Shown: positions 1 through 6,572 of the stretch, in pieces
Numbering within the stretch: position 1 is the first letter of the stretch
Layout of the letters: every line of letters begins with the position of its first letter
DNA from: CAZVUW01 sp964629825
Lineage (GTDB): Bacteria > Actinomycetota > Nitriliruptoria > Euzebyales > Egibacteraceae
Length of the DNA: 10,263 bases
Assembly (NCBI GenBank): GCA_964629825.1
Contig: CAZVUW010000107.1
Location: 1 to 10,263 of the forward strand
Direction: 5' to 3'
The notes under the pieces: generated by a model
The model's database searches: none
The model's input: only the letters and a program-made list of their open reading frames with translations
Told to the model about the DNA's origin: nothing
Position numbers and translations under genes: made by a program

Positions 1-645
1 CCCCAGGCCGTTGACCATCGGGGTGTGGGAGTCGGTGCCCACCAGCGTGTCCGGGTAGGCGCGGTCGCCGTCCGTGAACACCACCTGGGACAGGTACTCC
101 AGGTTGACCTGGTGGCAGATGCCCGTGTTCGGCGGGACCACGCGGAAGTTGTCGAAGGCGCCCTGCCCCCAGCGCAGGAACTCGTAGCGCTCGCGGTTGC
201 GCTGGAACTCGAGCTCGGCGTTGCGGCGGAAGGCGTCGGGGATGCCGGCGACGTCGGCAACGATCGAGTGGTCGATGACGAGATCGACGGGCACGAGGGG
301 GTTGATCTTGGCGGGGTCGCCGCCGATGTGGGCCATGGCGTCGCGCATGGCGGCGAGGTCCACGACGGCGGGCACGCCGGTGAAGTCCTGCATGAGGATG
401 CGCGCGGGGGCGAAGGCGATCTCGCGGTCGGGCTGGGAGTCGGGGTCCCAGTCCGCGAGCGCCCGGACGTCGTCGGCGGTCACCGTGACGCCGTCCTCGT
501 GGCGCAAGAGGTTCTCAAGGAGGACCTTCAGCGAGTACGGCAGGCGCGATACCCGGTGGGCGTCCTCGAGTACGGACAGTCGGAAGATCTCATAGCTCCG
601 CGAGCCGACCTCAAGCCGGCCGCGAGCGTCAAAGGTGTTCTCCAC
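1..645 (-). CDS. acnA: Aconitate hydratase A (aconitase), N-terminal 215 residues, cut by window edge
   Basis: Aconitase interconverts citrate and isocitrate in the TCA cycle using a [4Fe-4S] cluster in the cytoplasm. The translated residues follow the AcnA/IRP1 family closely: LLENLLRHEDG (about 43-52), the QDFTGVPAVVDLAAMR block (86-101), PVDLVIDHS (119-127), the NRERYEFLRWG segment (150-160), GICHQVNLEYL (175-185) and TDSHTPMVNGLG (204-215), where the sequence leaves the window. The cluster cysteines lie further downstream and are not visible. The start is a GTG at 645-643 with GAGGAGG (657-651) five bases upstream; an in-frame TGA at 675-673 closes the frame above it. It lies 32 bp behind the DUF218 gene on the same strand, so the two may be co-transcribed. 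The family is certain. Only about a quarter of the usual ~900 residues is present, because of the window boundary rather than damage. Confidence 0.96.
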   Translation of the reverse strand, partial: MENTFDARGRLEVGSRSYEIFRLSVLEDAHRVSRLPYSLKVLLENLLRHEDGVTVTADDVRALADWDPDSQPDREIAFAPARILMQDFTGVPAVVDLAAMRDAMAHIGGDPAKINPLVPVDLVIDHSIVADVAGIPDAFRRNAELEFQRNRERYEFLRWGQGAFDNFRVVPPNTGICHQVNLEYLSQVVFTDGDRAYPDTLVGTDSHTPMVNGLG

Positions 646-677
646 CGGAGCCTCCTCGGCTAGACGGAATGGTCAAC

Positions 678-1337
678 TTACCCCGACGGCCACAGGGCCA
701 CCGCACCGGCGCCCGCCCGCGTGCTGGCCGGGTCCCGCAGCGCGTTCTGGAGGTTGCGCAGGCGCCGGAACCCGATGAGCCGACCGGCAGACACGGCCAG
801 AGTCTCGCGCACCCACACGCGCATGCGCTCGGCCAGCTCCTGGCGCTGGACCGGGCGCGGTGAGATGCGCGCATCCAGGCCGGTCTCGCGGGCGGTCAGA
901 GCCAGCCGGTGCGAGTGCAGCGGGTCCGAGACCAGCACGACCGACCTGATGCCCTCATCGTCTAGGAACCGCCGAGACGCGGCGAGCTGGTCGTAGGTGT
1001 TGGTGCCCTGCACCTCCCGGCGGATGGCGGCCTCCGGGATGCCGTGGGTGTGCAGGTAGGACGCGGCGGCGGTCGCCTCGGTCACGCGGTCGCCCGGCCG
1101 GTTGCTGCCGGTGACGACGATGACGCGGGCCACCTCGGAGCGGTACAGATCGAGGGCGTGGTCGAGGCGCGCCTGCAGGACCGGAGAGGGGCGGCCGTCG
1201 TACTGGGCCGCACCGAGCACGACGATCGCGCCGGCGGGGCCGGCGTCGTCGCGCTTGGAGCTCCACCACACCTGGACGAACGTGATGCCCACGTACAGCA
1301 GGGCTGCCAACCCCACGAGCATCACGATCCGCCGCAT
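678..1337 (-). CDS. YdcF/SanA/ElyC-type (DUF218) membrane-anchored protein
   Basis: This 219-residue protein has one N-terminal hydrophobic segment (about 4-23, after MRR) followed by a soluble DUF218 domain. Visible family marks are AIVVLGAAQYDGRPSP (37-52), LDHALDLY (58-65), VIVVTGS (72-78), TEA near 86-88, the GTNTYDQL block (111-118) and VLVSDPLHSHRLALTAR (134-150). The family includes E. coli SanA, ElyC and YdcF, linked to envelope integrity, but the enzymatic activity is generally unknown. The anchor places the domain outside the membrane or at its surface. The ATG at 1337 was chosen because it puts the hydrophobic segment right after a short basic N-terminus; the frame stays open upstream but that part reads as low-complexity shadow sequence. 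The stop is TAA at 680-678. The gene is divergent from the hydrolase at 1404 and lies 32 bp before acnA. Confidence 0.85.
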   Translation of the reverse strand: MRRIVMLVGLAALLYVGITFVQVWWSSKRDDAGPAGAIVVLGAAQYDGRPSPVLQARLDHALDLYRSEVARVIVVTGSNRPGDRVTEATAAASYLHTHGIPEAAIRREVQGTNTYDQLAASRRFLDDEGIRSVVLVSDPLHSHRLALTARETGLDARISPRPVQRQELAERMRVWVRETLAVSAGRLIGFRRLRNLQNALRDPASTRAGAGAVALWPSG

Positions 1338-1403
1338 GATCCGACCGTACCTGCTCCGGGCTAGACTGCCCGGTCTGCGCACCGCTGCCCCCGGAGCTGC
1401 CCT
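1338..1403. promoter_or_regulatory. Divergent promoter region with a dyad between the DUF218 gene and the hydrolase
   Basis: This 66-bp gap separates two divergent genes. It contains the hairpin or dyad CCGGGC (1356-1361), loop TAGACT, GCCCGG (1368-1373), overlapped by a second short dyad AGAC (1363-1366) and GTCT (1373-1376). TAGACT (1362-1367) fits TANNNT and would be a -10 for the hydrolase gene, with a leader of about 30 nt; a good -35 is not visible. A dyad over a -10 would be a natural repressor site. Confidence 0.35.
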
Positions 1404-2120
1404 GTGTCCGCTGCAACCGCCGAACGACTGCGCATCGAGATGTCGTCGCCGCAGTCCGTTCCCTACACGGACGCGGTGCTGTGGCGACCCCACGCCGATC
1501 GGGCCGGCCTCGCCTTCGTGCTCGCCCACGGAGCGGGCAGCGACCTGACCAGCCCCATCCTCCGCGCCGTCGGCCGGGGGCTGGCCGAGCACGGCTTCCC
1601 CGCGATTGCGTTCAACTTCCCCTACGCCCAGGCCGGCAACAAGCGGCCGGACCCGGCCGTCCGGCTCGAGTCGGCCTATCGCGACGCCATCGCCGTGGTC
1701 CAGGGCGTCCTGGGCCCCGAGCGCCCGCTGGTGCTCGGGGGCCGGTCAATGGGCGGTCGCATCGCCACGCACCTGGCGGCGGCCGGGCTGCGCTGCGCCG
1801 GGCTGGTGCTGCTGGCCTATCCGCTGCACCCCGCCGGGCGGCCGGAGAAGCTGCGCACCGGCCACTGGGCGAAGCTGGGCGTCCCGCTGCTGTTCCTGAG
1901 CGGCGACCGCGACCGCCTGTGCGACCTCGACCTGCTCGACCGCGAGCGGCTCGCTCACCTGCGAGGCGTCGCGCATCGCCTGCACGTGCTGGCCGGCTGC
2001 GATCACAGCTTCGCCGTCCGCGCTTCCGAGGGTCGCGCCGAGGGCGAGGTGCTCGCCGAGATCGTGTCCGTCATCAGCGGCTGGGCCGAGGCCCTGATGC
2101 CGCAGGGCCCGAGGCGGTGA
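1404..2120 (+). CDS. Alpha/beta hydrolase of the KANL3/Tex30 (dienelactone-hydrolase-like) type
   Basis: The 238-residue protein shows a full alpha/beta-hydrolase outline: the LAHGAGSD oxyanion turn (40-47), the AFNFPYAQ strand (69-76), a nucleophile elbow GRSMGGR with Ser115, an acid-bearing strand LLFLSGDRD (162-170, Asp168 or Asp170), and GCDHSF with His201 as the likely catalytic base. The AHGAG and GRSMGGR patterns resemble small bacterial relatives of the KANL3/Tex30 family, which are predicted cytoplasmic hydrolases with no settled substrate. There is no signal peptide. The start chosen is GTG 1404, with GGAG (1393-1396) seven bases upstream; ATG 1440 would give a protein 12 residues shorter and is a fair alternative. 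The stop TGA (2118-2120) overlaps the GTG of the next gene by four bases, so translation of the pair is probably coupled. Confidence 0.85.
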   Translation: MSAATAERLRIEMSSPQSVPYTDAVLWRPHADRAGLAFVLAHGAGSDLTSPILRAVGRGLAEHGFPAIAFNFPYAQAGNKRPDPAVRLESAYRDAIAVVQGVLGPERPLVLGGRSMGGRIATHLAAAGLRCAGLVLLAYPLHPAGRPEKLRTGHWAKLGVPLLFLSGDRDRLCDLDLLDRERLAHLRGVAHRLHVLAGCDHSFAVRASEGRAEGEVLAEIVSVISGWAEALMPQGPRR

Positions 2121-3082
2121 ACCGGGCCAACCTCCTCCGCCTGGCGCTGCTCGCACTGATCTGGGGGGCCAGCTTCCTCCTGATCGCACTGGCGCTGGAC
2201 GGGCTGTCGCCGGCTCAGATCGTCCTGACGCGGCTCGTCTCGGGTGCGGCGGTGCTGGTCGGCATCGTCCTGGCCCGCCGACTCCAGCTGCCGCGCTCGC
2301 CGGTGCTGTGGGCGCACCTCGGGCTGATGGGCCTGTTCGCCAACGCCGTCCCGAACCTCCTCTTCGCCTGGGCTCAGGAGCGCATCACGTCCGGTCTGGC
2401 GGGCGTCCTCAACGCCACGACGCCGCTGTTCACGCTGGTCCTCGCCACGACCTTCCTGCCTTCGGAGCGGCTCAGCCCGCTGCGCGCGGCCGGGCTGCTC
2501 CTGGGCTTCCTGGGGGTTGTGATCGTCATCGGGCCGTGGGACAGCGACCCGCTGACCAGCTCGATCCCGGGGCAGCTCGCCTGCCTCGGAGCCGCCTGCT
2601 GCTACGGGATCGCGTTCGTCTACACGCGCCGCTTCATCACCGGCCGCCACGCGCGCCCGGAGGCGCTCGCCGCGGGCCAGCTGATGGCCGCCGCCGCGAT
2701 CCTGCTGGCGGCGGCCCCGTTCGTGGCGACCGACCCGGTGCGCCTCGACCCGGTCGTGGTCGGCTCGGTGCTGACGCTCGGGCTGGTCGCGACCGGCCTG
2801 GCCTACGTCCTCTACTACCGGCTGATCACCGAGGCCGGGGCCACCAGCGCCGCGATGGTGACCTACCTCATCCCGGTCGTCGCGGTGACCCTCGGCTACC
2901 TGGTCCTCGACGAGCCGGTCGGCTGGAACCTGTTCGCCGGCGCGGCGGTCGTGATCCTGGGCGTCGCGATGGCGGAGGGGCGGTTGACGCTCAGGAGCGC
3001 GGGTTCAGCAGCTCGTGCTCGATCAGCCAGTCCTCGGCGACCATCTGCGGATCCTCGCCGTCGAAGCGGACCCGGCGGTTGA
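2117..3082 (+). CDS. EamA/DMT-superfamily transporter with an extra basic C-terminal tail
   Basis: A membrane protein with about ten hydrophobic segments arranged as two EamA (DUF6) repeats. The first runs about 5-139 and includes LIWGASF (14-20), NAVPNLLFAWA (76-86), ITSGLAGVLNATTPLFT (90-106) and GVVIVIGP (133-140). The second runs about 152-285 and includes GAACCYGIAFVYTRRF (158-173), LATGLAY-type residues near 223-230, AAMVTYLIPVVAVTLGY (245-261) and DEP (265-267). The family exports small metabolites or amino acids; the substrate cannot be read here. The start is GTG 2117, overlapping the hydrolase stop as GTGA. The membrane core ends near residue 288. The last ~30 residues are Arg/Ser/Pro-rich and are read antisense to the binding-protein gene (92-bp overlap), which suggests stop-codon loss or a small indel. 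A TGA exists in the neighbouring frame at 2985-2987. Confidence 0.9.
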   Translation: MNRANLLRLALLALIWGASFLLIALALDGLSPAQIVLTRLVSGAAVLVGIVLARRLQLPRSPVLWAHLGLMGLFANAVPNLLFAWAQERITSGLAGVLNATTPLFTLVLATTFLPSERLSPLRAAGLLLGFLGVVIVIGPWDSDPLTSSIPGQLACLGAACCYGIAFVYTRRFITGRHARPEALAAGQLMAAAAILLAAAPFVATDPVRLDPVVVGSVLTLGLVATGLAYVLYYRLITEAGATSAAMVTYLIPVVAVTLGYLVLDEPVGWNLFAGAAVVILGVAMAEGRLTLRSAGSAARARSASPRRPSADPRRRSGPGG

Positions 3083-3914
3083 GCTCGGTCAGCTCCTCGG
3101 TGGTGAGCTCCTGCGAGATGGCCATCAGACGGGCGCGGATCGTGTCGTCCAGGACCTCCTCGCGGATCACCGGCGCGATGTTCTCGGCCGGCTGGAGGCC
3201 CTGGTCGTCCTCGAGCAGGACCCAGTCGTTGGCGGAGATCGACTGGTCGGTCGTGAACAGAACCGCGACGTCGATGTCGCCGTTGGCGAGCGCCTCGACG
3301 GTCACCGGCCCGCCCGCGTCGAGCGGCTGGAAGTCGGCGAACTCCAGGCCGTAGACCTCCTGGAGGCCGATCAGGCACAGCGGGCGCTCCGGGCACTCGG
3401 GCGGCCCGCCGAGCACCATCTCGCCGGCGACGGGTGCGAGGTCCGAGATCCGCCGCAGGTTGTGCTCGTCGGCGGTCTCGCGCGTGACGACGTAGCCGTT
3501 GGCGTTTTGGGCCTCCGCCGGCATCAGGACGCGCAGCCCCGAGTCCTCGACCAGCCGCTGGAGGTGCTGCTGCGCCTCGGCGCGGTTGGCGCTGGGGGTC
3601 TCCTCGCCGGAGGTCAGGAACGCGATCGCGCTGCCCAGGTACTCGGGCACGAGGTCCAGCTCACCCGACTCGAGGGCTCCGAAGTAGGCCTCGCGGTTGC
3701 CGAACAGCATGCGGCGCTCGACCTCGTAGCCCTCCTCCTCGAGCACGGCGGCGTACATGTTCGCCACGATCTCGCTCTCGTCGAAGTCGGCCGAGCCGAC
3801 CGTTATCGGCCCCCCTTCGCCTCCGCCGCTGCAGGCCGTGGCCGCGAGCGCCAGTGCTGCCGCCAATGCCACCAGCCGAGCGAGCGCGCCGGAGCGTCGA
3901 CTTCTGTTGCGCAT
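2991..3914 (-). CDS. opuCC: Osmoprotectant ABC transporter, lipoprotein substrate-binding subunit (OpuAC/OpuCC family)
   Basis: This binding protein captures a quaternary-ammonium osmoprotectant (betaine, choline or carnitine type) outside the membrane and delivers it to the permeases encoded upstream. The 307-residue product has a basic N-terminus, a hydrophobic segment (11-27) and a lipobox-like LAATAC with Cys28 as the predicted lipid-modified residue, followed by a Gly/Ser-rich linker. The mature part follows the OpuAC pattern: ITVGSADFDESEIVANMY (37-54), LESGELDLVPEYLGSA (81-96), AQNANGYVVT (135-144), a YGLEF segment (188-192), and VEALANGDIDVAVLFTTD (206-223). Cys174 and Cys180 could form a disulfide. 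The start is ATG 3914, with AGGGG about seven bases upstream; it directly precedes the signal sequence. It is the last gene of the operon, 44 bp after the second permease. Its 3' end overlaps the convergent EamA gene. Choice among betaine, choline and carnitine is not possible by eye. Confidence 0.92.
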   Translation of the reverse strand: MRNRSRRSGALARLVALAAALALAATACSGGGEGGPITVGSADFDESEIVANMYAAVLEEEGYEVERRMLFGNREAYFGALESGELDLVPEYLGSAIAFLTSGEETPSANRAEAQQHLQRLVEDSGLRVLMPAEAQNANGYVVTRETADEHNLRRISDLAPVAGEMVLGGPPECPERPLCLIGLQEVYGLEFADFQPLDAGGPVTVEALANGDIDVAVLFTTDQSISANDWVLLEDDQGLQPAENIAPVIREEVLDDTIRARLMAISQELTTEELTELNRRVRFDGEDPQMVAEDWLIEHELLNPRS

Positions 3915-3958
3915 CCTCAGTCCCCTGTCTGCCTCGTTGACGGTCGCGAAGGAACGGC

Positions 3959-4708
3959 TCAGGCCGACGTGCGCGCCCTCAGAACGGCGCCGCGGCCGGT
4001 CCGGGGCGTGCGCGCCTGGTCGCGCACCTGCAGGCCGCGCGGGGTCACCGCGCGCTCGACCCGCGCCAGCACGAGCTCCGTCGCGATGGCGAACACCGCC
4101 ACCAGCGCGGAGCCTACGACGACGCGCGCCAGCCCAGGGGGCGGGTTCCCCCGCGTGGCGCCCGCGGCGAAGCCGTCGAAGATCAGCCGGCCCAGCCCAC
4201 CGAGCCCCGTGTACGCACCGAGGGTCGCCGTGGCGACCACCTGAACCGCCGAGGTGCGCACGCCCGTGAGGATCAGCGGGGCCGCCAGCGGCAGCTCCAC
4301 GCCCCGCAGCACCTGCCATGGGGTCATGCCCGCGCCGACGGCCGCATCGCGCGCGTCGGCATCCACCTGGCGCACCCCGACATAGGTGTTGACCAGGATG
4401 GGGGGCACCGCCAGGGCCACCAGGGCGATGATCACGTTGATCGAGCTCAGCCCGAAGGCGAGGAAGGCCAGCAGGATGATCCCGAAGTCGGGCACGGCCC
4501 GGCCGGCGCTGGCCACGGCCACCACGATCGCGTCGCCCCGCCGCCGGTGGCCGATCCACAGCCCCAGCGGGATCGCCACCGCGGCGGCCAGCAGGGTCGA
4601 GGCGAGCGTGTAGAGCAGGTGCTGGAGCATCAGCGTCTGCAGCGCGAAGCGCCCGCTGTAGGTGTCGGGGTCGGTCAGCAGCGCCATGACCTCGCCCAGC
4701 AGGGTCAT
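3959..4708 (-). CDS. Osmoprotectant ABC transporter permease (second)
   Basis: An inner-membrane permease of the ProW/OpuB-OpuC type, 249 residues, with hydrophobic segments near 28-53, 60-80, 83-107, 143-167 and 195-215. The cytoplasmic EAA loop that docks to the ATPase is clear: RDAAVGAGMTPWQVLRGVELP (120-140) followed by LAAPLILTG. The segment TATLGAYTGLGGLG (160-173) is typical of this permease family. A basic tail of about 30 residues (from 219) ends the protein. The start ATG (4708-4706) overlaps the previous permease stop as ATGA and has a strong Shine-Dalgarno GGAGGG (4721-4716) seven bases upstream. This argues against the seven-codon longer start at 4729. It is paralogous to the preceding permease; the two should form a heterodimeric channel. 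It could be called opuCB or opuCD, and the sequence alone does not decide which. Confidence 0.93.
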   Translation of the reverse strand: MTLLGEVMALLTDPDTYSGRFALQTLMLQHLLYTLASTLLAAAVAIPLGLWIGHRRRGDAIVVAVASAGRAVPDFGIILLAFLAFGLSSINVIIALVALAVPPILVNTYVGVRQVDADARDAAVGAGMTPWQVLRGVELPLAAPLILTGVRTSAVQVVATATLGAYTGLGGLGRLIFDGFAAGATRGNPPPGLARVVVGSALVAVFAIATELVLARVERAVTPRGLQVRDQARTPRTGRGAVLRARTSA

Positions 4709-5385
4709 GACCGGTCCCTCCGGTCCCACGGCAGCGCGATGCGCTGGGCCGCCAGGAGCAGCAGGTCGCCCGCGACCGCCAGCAGAACGATCGCCAGGAC
4801 GGACACGAGCATGATCGTCGGGTCCTGCCGGTTGAAGGCGGTCAGCAGCATCCGCCCCAGGTTCGGCTGGCCGATCAGCGACGTGATCGTCGCCAGCCCG
4901 ACCGTCGACACCAGGGCGATGCGCAGCCCGGCGAAGATCACCGGCGCGGCCACCGGCAGCTCGACCCGCAGCAAGAGCTGGGCGGGGGTGTAGCCCATAG
5001 CCTGCCCCGCCTCGCGCACGTCGGCGGGGACCGAGTCGAGGCCGGCCACGGTGTTGCGCAGCAGGATCAGGAGCGAGTACAGCGCCAGGCCGATGATCGC
5101 GGTGGCGCGACTGAATCCGGTGCCGAGCAGGGCGCCCAGGATCAGGAACATCGCCAGCGAGGGGATCGTGTAGAGAACGCCGCTGACCGCCAGCAGGGGC
5201 GCGTACCAGCGCCGCCGGCGAACCGCGAGCAGCGCCAGCGGCGCGGCCAGGAGCAGACCCACGACCACCGCCGCCACGGTCAGCTGCAAGTGGGCGGCGG
5301 CCTCCTCAGCCAGTCGCTCCCAGCTGCGCGGGTTGGACAGCCACGCCCGGTTGGGGAACGGCACCTGCGCCAGCGCAGGGATCAA
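4705..5385 (-). CDS. Osmoprotectant ABC transporter permease (first), TTG start
   Basis: A 226-residue permease of the same family as its downstream partner. Hydrophobic segments lie near 33-54, 62-87, 93-113, 145-170 and 190-213. The EAA loop is REAGQAMGYTPAQLLLRVEL (124-143) followed by PVAAPVIFAG, and TSLIGQPNLGRMLLTAF (168-184) is a family-typical stretch. The frame is open far upstream, but that part overlaps the ATPase gene and looks non-coding. The best start is TTG at 5385-5383. It has AGGAG (5395-5391) five bases upstream, overlaps the ATPase stop by four bases (TTGA), and gives a protein that begins just before the first periplasmic or membrane part. GTG codons a few residues inside (residue 8) are alternatives. 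The translational coupling fits the other junctions in this operon. Confidence 0.91.
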   Translation of the reverse strand: MIPALAQVPFPNRAWLSNPRSWERLAEEAAAHLQLTVAAVVVGLLLAAPLALLAVRRRRWYAPLLAVSGVLYTIPSLAMFLILGALLGTGFSRATAIIGLALYSLLILLRNTVAGLDSVPADVREAGQAMGYTPAQLLLRVELPVAAPVIFAGLRIALVSTVGLATITSLIGQPNLGRMLLTAFNRQDPTIMLVSVLAIVLLAVAGDLLLLAAQRIALPWDRRDRS

Positions 5386-6476
5386 AGGAGCTCCTCGGTC
5401 AGCAGCTCGCGGGTCAGGATCCCGTCGTAGCGGTCCCAGCCGTTGAGGGCCGTCACGCGGACCGCGACACCCGTCCGCGAGCCGACCATCGCGTCGAGCG
5501 CGGTGCGCAACGAGTCGGTCGCTCGTATGCGCACGTCGAACGGTCGCAGCCGCGCGTCGTCGACGGATGTGCTCATCTCCGACACGCGGGCCCACCCGTG
5601 CAGGCGTCCCTCGTCGCCGACGACGACGACCCAGTCCAGGCCGTGGTCGGCGGCGACCTGCTCGGCCTCGCGGCGCGACGTCCCCGGGCGCACGACCGGG
5701 CCGGGGTCGACCTTCACCTGCGCGGCCGGGACGAGCGACAGCCGCTTCAGGCCGCGCTCGGCGCCGAGGAAGGAGGTCACGAAGTCGTTGGCGGGGGAGG
5801 CGAGGACGGTGGCGGGGTCGTCGTACTGCTGGAGCGCGCCGCCCTGGGCCAGGATCGCGAGACGATCGCCCATGCGGATCGCCTCGTCGATGTCGTGGGT
5901 GACGAACAGGATGGTCTTGCGGACCTCCGCCTGGATGCGCAGGAACTCCTCCTGCAGGCGGCCGCGCAGCAGCGGGTCCACCGCGCCGAAGGGCTCGTCC
6001 ATGAGCAGGATCGGCGGGTCGGCGGCCAGCGCGCGGGCCACCCCGACGCGTTGGCGCTGCCCGCCCGACAGCTGGCTGGGGTAGCGGTCCGCGACGGACT
6101 GGGGCAGACCGACGGTCTCCATCAGCTCGGCCACCCTGCGCGCCGTCCGCTCCTCGTCCCAGCCGAGCAGGCGCGGCACGGTGGCGATGTTCTCGGCGGT
6201 CGTCTGGTGGGGGAACAGCCCGGTCTGCTGGATCACATAGCCGATCGAGCGCCGCAGCTCGGGCGCCGGCGTCTCCCGCACGTCGCGGCCGGCGACCAGC
6301 ACGCTGCCCGAGCTCGGCTCGACCATGCGGTTGACCATCCGCATCGTGGTGGTCTTGCCGCAGCCGCTCGGGCCGACCAGGACGACGACCTCGCCCTCGG
6401 CGACCTCGAAGCTGAGGTCGTCCACCGCGACCGTCCCGTCGGGGTATCGCTTTGAGACCGCTTCGAAGGTGATCAC
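5382..6476 (-). CDS. opuCA: Osmoprotectant ABC transporter ATPase with C-terminal CBS domains (OpuCA-like)
   Basis: This cytoplasmic ATPase powers osmoprotectant import. The 364-residue protein begins with an ABC domain (about 1-240): Walker A GPSGCGKTT (35-43), Q-loop residues QQ (83-84), signature LSGGQRQR (136-143), Walker B ILLMDEPFGAVD (156-167) and switch His194 in THD. A C-terminal part (about 263-364) looks like a CBS pair: GTSRREAEQVAADHGLDWVVVV (first) and RATDSLRTALDAMVGSRTGVAV (second). In the OpuA/OpuC family such CBS domains sense ionic strength or nucleotides, so activity may be gated by osmotic conditions; that role here is inferred. The start is GTG 6476-6474 with GAGGAG (6488-6483) six bases upstream. 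It is the first gene of the importer, 96 bp after dtxR, with the permease overlapping its stop. Confidence 0.95.
   Translation of the reverse strand: MITFEAVSKRYPDGTVAVDDLSFEVAEGEVVVLVGPSGCGKTTTMRMVNRMVEPSSGSVLVAGRDVRETPAPELRRSIGYVIQQTGLFPHQTTAENIATVPRLLGWDEERTARRVAELMETVGLPQSVADRYPSQLSGGQRQRVGVARALAADPPILLMDEPFGAVDPLLRGRLQEEFLRIQAEVRKTILFVTHDIDEAIRMGDRLAILAQGGALQQYDDPATVLASPANDFVTSFLGAERGLKRLSLVPAAQVKVDPGPVVRPGTSRREAEQVAADHGLDWVVVVGDEGRLHGWARVSEMSTSVDDARLRPFDVRIRATDSLRTALDAMVGSRTGVAVRVTALNGWDRYDGILTRELLTEELL
5391..5395 (-). promoter_or_regulatory. Ribosome binding site that decides the TTG start of the first permease
   Basis: AGGAG (read 5395 to 5391) stands five bases before TTG 5385, inside the last codons of opuCA. 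No ATG is available nearby in frame, so this site is the main support for the TTG start and the four-base overlap. Confidence 0.6.
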
Positions 6477-6490
6477 ACCGCGCTCCTCGG

Positions 6491-6500
6491 CCGCTAGCGG
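6491..6500. repeat. 10-bp perfect palindrome CCGCTAGCGG beside the opuCA ribosome site
   Basis: CCGCTAGCGG equals its own reverse complement and ends two bases from the GAGGAG of opuCA. It carries the same GCTAG core as the two direct repeats 35 and 57 bp away. It could be a repressor site or chance in GC-rich DNA. Confidence 0.4.
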
Positions 6501-6520
6501 ACCGCCGCGGGGTCAGGGGG

Positions 6521-6554
6521 CGGTAATGCTAGGGCAGGGCTGCGGCAATGCTAG
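6521..6554. repeat. Two 12-bp direct repeats, 22 bp apart
   Basis: CGGTAATGCTAG (6521-6532) and CGGCAATGCTAG (6543-6554) match at 11 of 12 positions, and their starts are 22 bp apart, about two helical turns. Such phasing would put two bound proteins on the same DNA face. On the minus strand each contains TAGCAT, so each could instead be part of a tandem promoter. Confidence 0.6.
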
Positions 6555-6561
6555 TGAGCCG

Positions 6562-6571
6562 GGCGGCCGCC
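6562..6571. repeat. 10-bp GC palindrome just after the dtxR stop
   Basis: GGCGGCCGCC is a perfect palindrome one base beyond the dtxR TGA. It has no loop of its own and no following T-run, so it is not a typical intrinsic terminator. In DNA of this base composition it may be chance. Confidence 0.25.
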
Positions 6572-6572
6572 T

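Larger units (their letters stand above)
6477..6572 (-). promoter_or_regulatory. Repeat-rich leader of the osmoprotectant operon
   Basis: This 96-bp gap separates dtxR from opuCA. In the direction of transcription it holds a 10-bp GC palindrome next to the dtxR stop (6562-6571), two direct repeats beginning with CTAGCAT, a perfect 10-bp palindrome (6491-6500) and the opuCA Shine-Dalgarno (6488-6483). Two TAGCAT hexamers (6553-6548 and 6531-6526) fit a TANNNT -10; the nearer one is 49 bp before the GTG. No T-rich terminator is seen behind dtxR, so read-through from GH15-dtxR is possible in addition to a local promoter. Confidence 0.45.

Noticed and set aside
1338..1592. An 85-residue N-terminal extension of the DUF218 protein
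   Set aside because: The extension is low-complexity, overlaps the hydrolase start, and would bury the N-terminal membrane segment. The ATG at 1337 fits the family.
2003..2650. Minus-strand frame antisense to the hydrolase/EamA junction
   Set aside because: It is Arg/Asp/Gln-rich shadow sequence without any family marks, and the plus strand is clearly coding.
3015..4244. Long plus-strand frame across the binding protein and second permease
   Set aside because: It is a shadow of two well-supported minus-strand genes, with no motif and no plausible ribosome site.
5598..6455. Plus-strand frame antisense to the ABC ATPase
   Set aside because: It is composition-driven. The minus strand carries all ABC motifs in order.
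6521..6554. Direct repeats as an IdeR/DtxR iron box
   Set aside because: The known 19-bp box is an AT-rich palindrome around TTAGG...CCTAA. These repeats are head-to-tail and do not match it, so a DtxR role is kept only as a question.
6521..6554. The two short repeats as the start of a CRISPR array
   Set aside because: Only two 12-bp units with a 10-bp spacer and no cas genes.
6562..6571. Intrinsic terminator behind dtxR
   Set aside because: There is a GC palindrome but no loop and no T-run after it.
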